Assembly: GCF_932294415.1 (NCBI RefSeq)
Contig: NC_065541.1
Location: 54,910,290 to 54,974,289, forward strand
Direction: 5' to 3'
Length of the DNA stretch: 64,000 bases
Source of the DNA: Quercus robur
Taxonomy: Eukaryota > Streptophyta > Magnoliopsida > Fagales > Fagaceae
Part shown: one piece after another, positions 35,571 to 47,499 of the stretch
Layout of the letters: each line of letters begins with the position of its first letter
Numbering within the stretch: position 1 is the stretch's first letter
Notes under the pieces: model-generated
Database searches by the model: none
What the model was told of the DNA's origin: nothing
What the model saw: only the letters and a program-made list of their open reading frames with translations
Translations under genes and position numbers: made by a program

Positions 35571-35735
35571 CCTGCTGGAGCTTCTGCAGCTTCTGCTCTG
35601 GCTCTCACAGCTTCTGCAGAAGCTATTTGCAGCTTCCACTAGAGCTGTTTCAGCTTCTGCAAAAGTTGTTGTAACTACCGCTGGAGCTGTTACAACTTGT
35701 GCAAAAGCTGTTGCAGCTTCCACTGAAGCTGTTTT
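35571..35735. repeat. Minisatellite of CAGCTTCTGC-AAAGCTGTTG units
   Basis: About five to six units near 30 bp with CAGCTTCTGCAGAAGCT-type words, each partly self-complementary, followed by GTTTTTGGTG. Variation between units is mainly substitutions. Confidence 0.65.
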
Positions 35736-36767
35736 TGGTGTTTTCGACTAAGTTTTCTCTTATAGAAAAATTATATGTTTAGTCCATATATAATTTTGGT
35801 AAGTAATAGACTAGTTGATTGATTTTTTATAAAGTTTTAGAGATGTAATTATGGTCTTTTTGTATTTTAACCAAATTTTGGAGAGTAAGGAGAGCATTTT
35901 AATGTTAGATATGAGATATTAATATATATTTAGCCATGTGCTTGGAATTGATTTATATGAAAATAATAATATAACTAATATGGAATGATATAATTATATT
36001 TTAAAACTTATATTATATGATGAACATTAATTTTTATGTAAAGAGCATGAGGAGTTTTATTATTTTAAGTATTATGTGATATGAGAGGCTTACCAAATGT
36101 TACCTATTGCACACTGACCCGTCAGAGTTTAGGGAATTGGGGAAGACATGCCAAGTAACATGCTCTCCTTTATCAACTTTGAACCACTGGAGTTTTACTG
36201 AACATATTTCTTGGTCCTCCAAACCACGACTCCCAAAATTCCCTCAATGAGACTTATGAGCTTGGATCATGAGCCAAAAAATGAGATGATGTGCTATGAG
36301 CTTGAACCATGGGCTTTGACGCATTTTTGTATAAATATGGGTTCTTTTGGGCTTTAGAAGAGATTCTCCCAAAATCCATGATAATGTTGATGTGGTACGG
36401 GTCGCTAATGAAATGAAGTCATGTGATGTGAAAAATTTGTCCTCAACAGTGACAAGGTCTATTAGAAATGATATATCTCTTTTTCATTAACCTTATATTT
36501 GTGTTGGAATGGAGATTATTCAGTGAAATCTACCTTTAATTTTTTTTGTGCATTAGTTATATTTTGAGATTATTCAATAACAAATTGTAGTTTTTGATAA
36601 ACTTTTTTAAAGAACATTGTTAATGCCACCCCATTGAACCCGCCTAGTTGAAACCACCAAAATTTGTAACAAATTCGTCGGATTTAGACTTTGGTGGGTT
36701 TGTGGGTTGGATAGAAATATTGGCCATTACCCACCCAATCCGACCCGCGCACACCCCTACTCCTATG

Positions 36768-37560
36768 TCATGGTCTTTGCCTTTGTCATTGACAATTGCC
36801 ACCATCTCCAATTAGGAGCCCTACCTCTCATCCAGCCTCGCCTTTCCATCCTCTCTTAGTTCAAGCTCTACTCATTATCTTCTCTCCTCAAACAACAGTA
36901 GTGACATTTTCATCCAAAAATAAAATTATTTGTTTTTAAATAATTTATCGATAGTTACAAATTTTGGTATACGTTACCTTTGCCTAGTATTTTTTTTTTT
37001 TTTTGGGTTGTAAATTTTGCAATATGTGGTGTGATTTGTGGTGACGGTTAAGATTAGTGGGTGTAAAAGTTTTGGATGAGTAAATTGATTGTTATAATTT
37101 GTAGGAATCATACTTTTTTGTGTGTGTGTGTGTTAATAGCAGATGCATATCGGCCTTGTGTTGGATTTTTTATTTTTATTTTTTGAAATTTATGATGAGA
37201 TTTTTTTTTTATTTTTTTTTATTGTTGAGAATTTGTTGTTTGTATTATTTTTGTGCCACGGTTGATATATATTTTTTAAAGTTATTAATTAGATAAAATA
37301 AATTATTATTTAATACGAAAAATGCATTCTTCAATATCATAACCAAACACAATTTCATTTAAAGAAATTATTATTATTTTTTAAATTTATTATAATATCA
37401 AATACATTTTTTTAGAAAAAACATTACTCCATAATACATTTTTTAATGAATAATGCCATAATAATACATTTATTAGAATTTTTTTTTGAGAGAAACATTT
37501 ATTAGAATATGTAATTATATATATATAAAGAATAGCTTATACTATTAGAATTCATTATGT
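36768..37560. other. Intergenic, no gene recognised
   Basis: AT-rich stretch between the hAT element and a SINE-like fragment, with poly-T runs (36990-37005, 37200-37222). Nothing else supported. Confidence 0.5.
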
Positions 37561-37561
37561 T

Positions 37562-37690
37562 TGTTAAGAGTTTTATAACTAAATTGACACATTTTGTTGT
37601 TTTCAATAAAGATGTTAGTAGTTCAAACATCTTTCCCTCTCCCTTATGTGTGTGTTTGTTTCTAAAAAAAAAATTTATCAAATTCCTCAT
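37562..37690 (+). mobile_element. SINE-like fragment (tRNA-derived family)
   Basis: AAGAGTTTTATAACTAAATT with a TAACTAAATTGAC A-box-like word, TTTTCAATAAAGATGTTAGT and AGTTCAAACATC (B-box-like) match the layout of the SINE at 43569-43669. The 3' tail is degraded and no duplication was found. Confidence 0.45.
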
Positions 37691-38079
37691 GCCTTTTTTA
37701 TTTTTAAAAAAAAAATCCTCATACCTTACCTTTTCACCTTAAAAATAAAATGAAGAGAATTTATCATTACCAAATGCAATCTTGTTATTCTACTTCATCC
37801 TCTCATATTTATGAAACAAAATTTGTGCAACTAATCAATTAGGAAATTAAAAACCACATTATTTCCGTCAACCTATTTTAATTACAAGCAAAATCAAAAT
37901 TTTGAATTTCAAAATTTTTGAATATTTCCCATCCCCAACCTTAAAAAATACTACTAGTAAACAATTCAAAATCCCCTCCAATTCTCCTTAACCATTACCC
38001 CCAATCCGATCTCACCACGTCATCAACGATTCTCTATATGCTGACGTGTCAAGATCAGGCAGGCACCAAACCAAACCAA

Positions 38080-39055
38080 ACCAGTTCGTTTCCCCCAACA
38101 TAACGGCTCCCTTTACAATATTTCCTTTCCCTCCCTCTCTCTCTCTCTCTCAAAAACCAAAAATTACATGCGTTACACTTTCTTTTCCTTTCTCTAACCC
38201 TAAAAAAAACACACTTTCACTCGTTTTGTTTGCCATTCAAATTCCAAATCCCCAGTCTGTTTGTTTTTCTCTGGAAAACGAATTCACCGGCGACAGCTTA
38301 ACCATTCTCCATTCTCATCATTGGGTTCGTTTTTCACTCTTCACGTTCTGTTTGTTTCACTAGAAAATCGACGAAAGCAGGAAGGGAAACTAAAAATCGT
38401 GGAATTTATTAATTTACATTCGTCCTGTATTTACCTGCATTACTTTACTCATTTTTTGGGTTAATTTTGTATTTTTCTTACAGAGAAAACGGATTTTGAG
38501 TGTTAGTGTTCAGTTTCTTGCCAAACAAACATAGCAATAATAAGAACTCTGTGTGTATTTTTTTAAATATTCTACAATTTGATATTTACAGCTGTTTGTT
38601 TGGTAGGGAAATTGAGGATAAGAAAAAGAAAATGCATTATAGTTTTGAAGGTTATTTGTTATTACAAATCACCTTAATTGCTTTGCATTTCTTTCTTTAT
38701 TTTCATCGTTAGTTCATTGAATTGTTATTATTATTATTTTTTATCTAGGGTTTTGCTAATAGTAATACTTAAAGAAATTAGGATGTATCTATAGTGAATC
38801 CATTCATAATAGAATGGAATTGCAGAAAAGAATACATGTGGCCGACCCTGACTAGTTTTGTTAAGGATCAATAGCCGACCCCAAACTGAGGCTTGTTGTT
38901 GTTGTTAAAGAATTTGGGGTAAAAGAGAAAAGAGAATGATTGATGTGAGATGTGATTTTTTACATCATTCTTTGATTTTGCTTGTTTTGTTTTTGTGTTG
39001 GTACTCAGAGGTGTCTTACAGAAATTTTGTTCTTTACAGTGAGAATTGCTTCACC
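38080..39055 (+). promoter_or_regulatory. Promoter/5' leader of MAP65-3 with AACGG core
   Basis: TAACGGCTC at 38101-38109 contains AACGG, the core of the mitosis-specific activator (MSA) element known to drive G2/M expression of cytokinesis genes through MYB3R factors. A CT microsatellite (38134-38152) follows. TTCTTTACAG at 39030-39039 looks like an acceptor for a leader intron. The donor could not be fixed. Transcription start is unknown. Confidence 0.4.
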
Positions 39056-42000
39056 ATGTCTACTCATCGTATTGATCAGTTTGCACATATAGAAACAACG
39101 TGTGGATTGTTGCTAGATGAAATGCAGGTTTTCCTCAAATTCTTTTGTAGGATAAGTTCTATATAGTTATGCATTACCATAACCTGTTGGATTCAGTATT
39201 TGCAACTTTTTATTTTTATTTTTAATGATATGGTATTTCTGATAGCAGTGTTGAATTTCTTTCCATTTGATTATTGTTGAATGTTGCGATTAGAAAATAT
39301 GGGACGAAGTTGGAGAGTCTGAAGTTAATAGGGATGCGATGCTGCTTGAAATTGAACAAAAGTGTCTGGAGGTATATAGGAGAAATGTAGATGAGGCCAA
39401 GAAGTGTAGAGCTCAGCTGCAACAAGAAATTGCCGAGTCTGAAGCAGAACTTGCAGATATGTGTTCTGCAATGGGTGAGCAGCCATTACATGTGAGTCTA
39501 TTATGAATGAAATTAAGTTCATAGTTTTATTCTTGGGGGGGGGGGGGGGGGGGTTGTCACCGTGAGGATTTCTTTAATGGGTGGAGCTCTTGATGATTGG
39601 TTTGTATGTTCAGTTTGATTGCAAGCCTGATGGAGGCTTCAAAAAAGTGCTTGACACCATTACTTTACAACTAGAAGACATGCGGAAGCGGAAAATCGAG
39701 AGGACACACCAATTTGTTGAAGTTTTGCATCAGATACAGGATATTTCAATTGAATTTTGGGAAGATAATACAGTGGTTCTGGATGAGACTGACTTGTCCA
39801 TAAGAAGACTAGAAGAATTACGTAAACATTTGCTTGAACTTCAGAATCATAAGGTTATTTAAATTTACTATTTTTTGTATATGGTTGCAAGTTTGGGGTT
39901 TGTTTTGTGAATTGTTTGGATTCTATGTTCCCTCATAAAGACAATATCAAATTTGGGGTTTGTGTTATGGATTGTTTGAAAACTATGTTATGAAATGGTT
40001 AGGTGACCAGTGTTTATGCGTAATTTAGTAAAAACTTGGGGAAAAGCAAGGAAGAAATGAAATTATTTCTGTATAAAATTTATTACGAAGAATGTAAAAT
40101 TAAGAAGAATTATTTTTCTAGAAATTTGGGATTAATTGCATTGAAGCATAAATGAATGTAACTGGATCATGAATTATGCCCATTTTATTATTTAGTGTTC
40201 TGGAAATTTGTGACATATATAATTTAGGTTTTTTCATATATGAAGAGTTGGAGGTTGTGTTGCCTTTATGAGCTCTTCTGATTTTGTCCTACATCACCTG
40301 CAGAGAAACCGTTTGAAGCAGGTACAGGACCACCTGAACACTCTGAACTCACTATGCTTGGTCCTGGGTATGGATTTCAGACACATAGCTGGTGAAATCC
40401 ACTCCACTCTAAAAGAAACTGATGGAACAAGAGATATAAGTGACCATACACTCGAGAAATTGGCAGCTACAATACAAAGTTTAAGAGAGATCAAAATCCA
40501 GAGAATGCAAAGGGTCAGTACTTCCATAAGCTACTTCTTGTTGTCCTCTCGTGAAAACTTTTTTCCCCTCCTGCTTGACCTTCCTAAACCATGGGATTTA
40601 ACCAGCTTCGAGACCTCGCAAGTGCCCTGTTGGAGATGTGGAACTTGATGGATACACCGATGGAGGAGCAACAGCTGTTTCTGAATGTAACTAGTAATAT
40701 TTCTGCTTCAGAACCTGAAATTACCGAGCCTAACATGCTTTCTGTAATCTTCCTCAACCATGTATGTAATTTAGAGTTCCGTGAGTGGGGAACTAATTCT
40801 GCATTTTTTATGATCCCAATATATGTGAAGTTTATGTGGGGAATTAATGTATTTAACTATTTTTATGAGCTTTTTCTGGCAGGTTGAGGCAGAAGTGGTG
40901 AGGCTGGAGCAGCTAAAATCAAGTAAAATGAAAGAGCTTGTTATTAAGAAGAGGCTGGAACTAGAGGAGATATGCAGGCGGATACACATGGTCACAGAAA
41001 CACTTAGTATAATGGAAGACTCAGTTGAAGCTATGGAATCTGGTAAGAATTTTATTAATGCTAGTTATTTAGAAGGCTATTGCAAGTTATTATGATTATT
41101 TATTTAAGGAAGCACTTCGTTCTCTATGTGACCTCATTCATTGTGGAAAAAGATATTATCAGAATCTTTTATTGACTTGAAATCTCAGTTCATGGTGTGC
41201 AAGGAATTTTAAGTAGTGAAGTCTATATGATTTGTGCAATTGTGTGCTAGAAAAAATTATAAATTAAAAATAATCAATAATCACATTATTTATTAATTTA
41301 AAAAAAAAATGTTATCACACTTTTCCAGGAGCTGTGGATCCAATATACCTCTTAGAACAAATTGAGCTTCAAATTTCAAGCGTAAAAGACGAAGCTTTGT
41401 GCAGGAAAGAGATACTTGAGAAGGTTGAGAAGTGGTTAGCTGCATGTCAAGAAGAGAGCTGGCTTGAGGAGTACAACCGGGTTGAACATTTTTTTTCTTA
41501 TTTTTAAACATATTTCCATTTCCCCTCATCTTGCTTTTTTCACCTTCTTATTGTGGATTTCAGGATGACAATCGCTATAATGCTGGAAGAGGTGCGCATC
41601 TTACTTTGAAACATGCTGAGAAAGCCCGTGCTTTGGTAAACAAAATTCCTGGTATGGATCTTGCTAAACCATACATCTCATAATGTTGGGCTATAGAGTT
41701 GAAAACATCACAACTTTGAATTCCAGTTATTTTATTGATATATAATCTGATTAATATACACTATTGCAGAGGTGAGTATTACTTGTATATGCAGCTCTTG
41801 CCGTTGTACTCAGTATGCTGTATGTGTATAAACAGTGATGCAGGGAAGCAGGGTTGTCATAGGAGCCAAAAATATGTTGTTACAAAATTATCTTCAGATT
41901 AATATAATATGTTGTTGTTGTCTTCAAATCCTTCTGTGGTCTATTTCACGAGCTTTTATTTTACCCTTTGAATTGTATTGGAGCAGCAATGATGGAGGCA

Positions 42001-43471
42001 TTGACATCAAAAATCAAAGCTTGGGAGGAACAAAGAGGGACTGTATTCTTTTATGATGGTGTAAGTAGTTTTCTGGTAATCAAATAAATATTTAATGTGA
42101 GACATATTGCTCCAAGTAAAAACTTGATCCGTTCAATTTCAAGTTGTTGTGCACATTGATGAATATTTCTGTTACATTTGATTATGCAAGTTAGTTCTGT
42201 TATGATATCTATTGTGTAGGAACGACTTCTTTCTATGCTTGAACAGTACAGCACGTTAAGGCAAGAGAAAGAGCAAGAAAGGCAGAGGCTGAAAGTATGG
42301 ACCATTTCTTTCAAAAATTAATTATGTGATAGTCAGTGTGGAGTTTTCTTTGTGGATCTTGCTTCTCTTTATTACCTGTGCTTGAATTGGTTCTTTATTT
42401 TAGGACCAGAAGCGACTCCAGGGGCAGCTGATAGTTGAGCAGGAAGCACTTTTTGGGTCAAAACCCAGCCCATCAAAGAGTGGAAAGAAGGCTTCAAGAA
42501 CTCCCACAGGAGTTGCAAATAACAGAAAATTCTCCATTGGTGGAGCAATGCTTCAAAACCCAAAACCAGAAAAAGCTGCTAGCCGTCTGCATCTTAGTAA
42601 GAAGGCTGCCTTTTTGAATTAGAACAGTTCTCTGAGTCAACAGCAACATGGTGGTTTTGCGTCCCTTTCCTCTGAAAGTTTTGAAATATTTTTAACTTCT
42701 ATTTCCCTAACTATTCAAAAGACTGTCGGAGCCTACAGCTAGTCAATTTGAGCCATCTGAGTTTTATTCCTTCATCTCTTTATACTAAAATAGTTTGCAC
42801 CATTCATGTAACATAGTAATAGAATAATGTCTAAAATTGTGTTGTGGAAATAGCACATTAAGTGGGGCAGGGTCCAGTTAATCATTCGGATGGATAGTTG
42901 CAGCCAATACGCCTGACATTGTTTAAAGAGTTATTCAGTCATCATTTGCAATGGTTTTAGTTTCAACTGTGAATGCTTTATTTACAAAGTTTTGATTCCA
43001 AAATTTTATGCAGGTAGGAGAATCTCAGAGATTCCTGGTCATTCTGTAAGGAAGCATTCCCACAGTGTTCCAAAGGCACATGAAAACCAGTTATTCTTGA
43101 TTCGGAAGCCCCTTTCTCCTGTTTATTCCCAAGTGTTGTCTAAGGCCAACATTGCAAATTTCCCAGAAGATCAGAAGACTTCACATATTATGTCATCACA
43201 AAAACCTCTTCCAAATAGCGAGTCACTAGTCAGAACACCTTCCAAAAAGATTGTTGTTGGTGATGAAGAAAACAGAACCCCAAAGACAATGTCAATTCCA
43301 ATGCCAACTACTCCTCCAACAGTGTCAGCTCCAATGACAACAGCAATGACACCCACTTCCCCATGTGTCTCTGTAGGTAAAAACAGTTTTCGAAACAGTG
43401 ATCAACCAATCGAGTACTCATTTGAAGAGGTCAGAGCTGGTTTTATTCTTCCTAAAAGCTATAGTCACTGA
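39056..43471 (+). CDS. MAP65-3: MAP65-3/PLEIADE-like microtubule bundling protein (12 coding exons)
   Basis: Exons: 39056-39127, 39294-39491, 39614-39853, 40304-40513, 40606-40761, 40883-41042, 41329-41480, 41564-41651, 41987-42060, 42220-42294, 42404-42596, 43014-43471. All introns are GT-AG, phases agree, product 691 aa. Motifs typical of the MAP65-3 clade: [20 protein letters not shown] at the N-terminus, [19 protein letters not shown] mid-protein, [20 protein letters not shown] and [19 protein letters not shown] in the conserved microtubule-binding region (about 390-430). The Ser/Thr/Pro-rich tail includes [14 protein letters not shown] and [12 protein letters not shown]. The family crosslinks antiparallel microtubules; MAP65-3 holds the phragmoplast midzone in cytokinesis. 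Length is near the Arabidopsis protein (707 aa from memory). Reading through the exon 11 donor gives an alternative 547-aa end. Confidence 0.93.
39535..39554. repeat. G20 homopolymer in MAP65-3 intron 2
   Basis: Twenty consecutive G, about 60 bp before the exon 3 acceptor. It could form a G-quadruplex in DNA or pre-mRNA. Exact length may be a sequencing uncertainty. Confidence 0.8.
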
Positions 43472-43568
43472 TGCTAGTTTGACATTTTGGTCCATGACTT
43501 GCAATATGAAAAGGAATTTCGTATTCTAGTGTTGACAGTCACACTTTTTCGTATATAGGATGACAATT

Positions 43569-43669
43569 TTTTGATATATTCAATAGTTACAATAGAGGAG
43601 GGATCTAAACCTCCGGACGTTTCCATTGGAAACATAGGAGGTGCCAATTAAGCTACAAAGCTCTTGGCA
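43569..43669 (-). mobile_element. tRNA-derived SINE with 16-bp target duplication
   Basis: Minus strand starts near GCCAAGAGCTTTGTAGC, with TAGCTTAATTGGC (A box) and GGTTTAGATCCC (B box), then TCCTCTATTGTAACTATTG and an AT-rich tail. Exact 16-bp copies of ATATAGGATGACAATT flank it (43553-43568, 43670-43685). Length about 101 bp. It lies about 100 bp 3' of the MAP65-3 stop, probably in the 3' UTR or just beyond. Confidence 0.8.
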
Positions 43670-43685
43670 ATATAGGATGACAATT

Positions 43686-44561
43686 AAGTTCATAAAAACT
43701 TCACTCTGACATACACCTCTTTACATGATTGCATTTTCCATCAAAGTTCATGATTTTCCTGCAAAGTGATAGTGCTTTATTATACATGTATTCTCTAATT
43801 TTTATACTGGTTTAGTGTGCTCAAATCTTCTGCTCATATAAACAGACATAGGATAATGCCTAGGATGTTTGAAATTTTTATCTCTGTTTTATGTTTTTCT
43901 TCTAAATATGCAAGTCGATAATTATTGTAGGCTATCGATAGATATTTATTATGATTGTATTTGTATATGTAACTATCAATTCTATCATTTAAAAATAATA
44001 TTTGATGTGTCAATTTTTTATGGTGATGTAAATATAGGAAATTTTGTAGCAAATAGTTTAAATTCAATTTATATATAATGGTATGCCAAAAATTGTGAGG
44101 CCTCCAAAGAGTACTTTAGACACTATTATAGATTATACACGTTTATTTTTCTTCGTCAATTGTGATTATCAATGTAGGGGCTCACTTTTTAACGGATGAC
44201 TATGAATTCAAATTTAAACTCTTATATCATAATGTCTGTTCCAATACTAAAACCTTTATCAATTGTCGTATTTGCTCCTCTCAAAAAACAAATTGTCGTA
44301 TTTGGTTTTTATAGATAAAGATAGAATTATGAGGCATATAATATAAATATAATTGATTAATAAATTATAATTGTCATACTGGGAGGAATCCTCTGCATCT
44401 GGGTCAGTATATTTCTTTTTGGACATACGCAAAATTTTAAAGTTTAAGAAGATAAAAAATGGAACAAAAGAATTGAAAACCAAACTGGCCTGACACGAAG
44501 TCATTGGAGTCTTAGGACAAGTCAATGATCATGGTAGGTGACCCATTTGGGACTCAGAATC

Positions 44562-44617
<56 letters not shown>

Positions 44618-47499
44618 AAAAGATCGGCTCCTCAATAGCTAGTAAATCAGCGTTTACAAAATTAATGATGTATGAAGGAAAAGACTCCTTCCAAATCAAA
44701 AACGGAAGGGAAAAGTTTTGCGGCATACTTGTATATAATAATTGTTGTTGCATATAGAGGTATGTGACGAGAAAAAAGAAAGGGATAAGTGTCTAAAATT
44801 CAATTAATTATGTGTATTGCACATGACCCTTAAATACATCCTTTTGTTTTTGTTGCCACATACTTTTGTTATGTAACAAAATCTTTTCCAAAGCTAAAAA
44901 AAAATTTAGCTCTCTTAACTAAGACATTTACTACTGCATTACCTTAGCCTAAAGTACGAGAAAGAGACCAACTCTTCAAAGGAGTTTAAATGAAACAAAG
45001 CATCTTTAAGAAGATGTCCAATTTTTTTTTTTTTTTAGAAAGTGAAGATGTCCAAATTAGGAGTTGAACATATTACCATGCAATAGTATTTTTTTATGGC
45101 TAAGATTAAAATTTTTAAAAATTACTTTTAATCTCAACCGTTAGATTACAAATTTTAACTTTTAACTTTTTCCTTTTTCTTTTTACTTTATGAACTTGTT
45201 CCACTCACAATTGCATGGTGGTATGGCCAGATCTCAATCCGAATTAGAAGCCGAACATGAGCTGCTTTGTATTTTTATTCTGAGAACTTGGATTGGCCGG
45301 CAGCTAAAAAGCCAATTGCTGAAGTGAAAGGCTGTCTTTTGCTGATAGGAGCTGGTACCTCCTAAAGGAATTGGGCCATGTGTTTGGGGGGTGTGATGGT
45401 CCATTAAAAGGAATTTAGTATGTGTTGGAATCAGTCTCAATAATCATCACCATATCAATGATGGTTTGTGATGAAAAGGGCAGGATAACAATTGATCTTT
45501 AATTGCTCTTCCTTTGACCATTATACCTTGTGGTCTCCACTCTACCGCTCCTTTCTGCTAATTTTTCTTGCAATTGACCTTACTTTTGAGTTCCAATCTA
45601 ACCAAATCTTGAGATAGGATTTGTTTGCTGACCACTTGGCTGCTTTTGAACATCTGGTGGTAGTTTAAAGGTTTAACCGTCCGGTGTATTTTCTTTTTGA
45701 TAAAATAAATAATTTTGGTTAATGAGTGTCAAAGTGCACCGGTTTTGATGTTCCACCAGATATCTTTGATGTTTACAACCAACATCCTTTAAGGATTCAA
45801 TAATAATTTTTGTATCCCCACGGGATTCTTCTAAAAAAAAAAAAAAAAAAAGAGGTCCATCGGCTAAAATTGATTTTTATTTATTATAATTGATTAGCTT
45901 TCCTAAAGAATTGCATGATATTCAATTAAAAATTTATTTCTTTATTAGTTCTGTTATTTTTTGATATAGTGGAATCCACCCGATTCTGCCTAATTCTATT
46001 TATTTATTTATTATGATAGTTTAGTTTTTTTTTCTCTTAATTGTACGATATTCAATTAGAAGTTTATTTTTTTATTAGTTTCTTCTATTTTTTGTTACAG
46101 TAAAATTTGCTCAATCCTTTAAGTTTTATTTATTTATTATGATTGATTAGCTTTTAAAAAAGAAATTGCATGATATTCAATTAAAAATTTATTTATTTAT
46201 TAGTTTTTATTACTTCTCGATATAATGAAATTCACTCGATTTTTCTTTAACTAGAGTGCATTTGCACATCGGTTAACAAAAGCCTAAAATAAATTCAAAG
46301 TAACTCTCTGTTGCTTTGGTCAATAGCCTTTATTCAAATGGATCTTTCTTTTCAAAATGCTTGACATATTAGTCTACCCTAATTTCAACTATTGGAGCAT
46401 AAAGGGAAATAAAAATGAAGCATGGTCTTCTCTTTTAGGTGGACCAGATATATGTTTAGCGGACCATTCACACTTGCTACTCTAAACAAAGTAAGAAAAG
46501 TAGAAACTAAGTTCCTTCCTGTTTTGTATAAGTTAAAACCCTCTATCTGTATTCAAATGTAAAAATGGCCGGAAAGTCTAGTTGAGCCTAGAAGTAATTA
46601 TGGGGTCCTTGTCCAAATTCAAAAGTGGACAGGGTGATTAGATAGTTAAGTGTGGACTTTAGAGAGCATCAGAATATTAATTTGATGTTTGTGTTTTTGG
46701 GAATTCAAGCAAGGGATGGGATCATGGGGCCCAAGAAAATATTCGATATGACTATGAGTAGTAGTGGCATGTGCGGTACAGTTAATGCGCAAGATTGGAG
46801 TGATTTGTGTATATTTTATAGTCTGAAATCTGAATTGAAAGACAAGCAACCTCGGACAAGTGTAACGGCTCACCGCTCACTTACCAAACTTTTTGTTAGG
46901 AAGTAAGGAAGGCGAGTTAGGAATAGGACCATCTTGGCGTCAGTCATACACACACACATGGTCCATGAAGAACCTTTGCTTACTTCAACTGCCACTAAGA
47001 TCTTCGCAGATATGCTTTCAGCATGAATGTTGGAATATTAAATAAGGGACACATGTCACACATCTAATTTCCAAATATGCTGTCATGGTAAGTACGGACA
47101 TTTTTTGTTTTTTGTTTCTATAATTGAATATTTCATTATTTTGAGGATTTTGTGCGAGTAAGTATAGTTGGTGTGTAGTTCTACACAATGTGTGATTAAC
47201 TTGTTATAAGAAGTTTCTATAAAAAAAAAAAATCTTATAAATTAGATAATGCATATGAGAAAGTAAAATTATTAAATATTCGTGGAATATAATTAGAGTA
47301 CTATCCTACACAATCAATCAAAATAAAATATTTAATATGAAAATTTTTTTTCTTTACATAACTCATTTGTCTCCATAATTGTGTGGGTCTAAATTCCCAA
47401 GTCAGATGAGTTCACAAAAAATATATGGCCATCACAATTAATTTATTATATATGGGTGCTGATTTTTACAATGGGAAGGTTAAAAGAAGGAAATCAAAA
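43686..47499. other. Intergenic, AT-rich, no gene recognised
   Basis: Contains (TA)n(GA)n at 44566-44617. Three diverged copies of TGATATTCAATTA-AA-TTTATT with nearby TTTATTTATTATGATTGATTAG occur between 45880 and 46210, an old direct repeat. Short open frames lack family motifs. Confidence 0.5.
45880..46240. repeat. Three degenerate ~120-bp direct repeats
   Basis: Each copy has TTTATTTATTAT(A/G)AT, TTAGCTTT or TTTAGTTT, TTGCATGATATTCAATTA or a variant, TTTATTTCTTTATTAGTT and a final GATATA(A/G)T(G/A)-AAT-CAC-CGAT. They are arranged head to tail with many differences. Confidence 0.55.

Larger units (their letters stand above)
33667..36448 (+). mobile_element. Second 2.8-kb LTR-like element, nested in hAT, TSD GTGAC
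   Basis: Flanked by GTGAC (33662-33666, 36449-36453). Right end CCTCAACA is the inverse of the TGTTGAGG start of the 27384 element. The left end reads TATCGGGGGCGG, apparently TG mutated to TA. Length 2782 bp against 2798 bp for the other copy. A TATA-like CTTTATATAGAG lies at about 35217, preceded by a segment resembling the one before the TATA at 28431. CCTCCAAACCAC occurs in both. No coding region. TA run 34736-34779 and a GCTTCTGCAG minisatellite at 35571-35735 lie inside. Confidence 0.65.
32885..36759. mobile_element. Non-autonomous hAT-type element with nested LTR element, TSD CTCCTATG
   Basis: Left end TAGGGGTGTGC, right end GCACACCCCTA, flanked by exact CTCCTATG (32877-32884, 36760-36767). 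Subterminal GGGTTGGGTGGG / CCCACCC repeats match the 16528-17419 element. Total 3875 bp. Without the nested 2782-bp insertion and its 5-bp duplication it is about 1088 bp. No transposase was seen. Confidence 0.85.

Noticed and set aside
27384-36448. A single 9-kb element bounded by TGTTGAGG (27384) and CCTCAACA (36448)
   Set aside because: The flanks differ (GATAC versus GTGAC), and the right end lies inside a hAT element whose own left end is at 32885. Each end pairs exactly with a nearer partner, giving two 2.8-kb elements.
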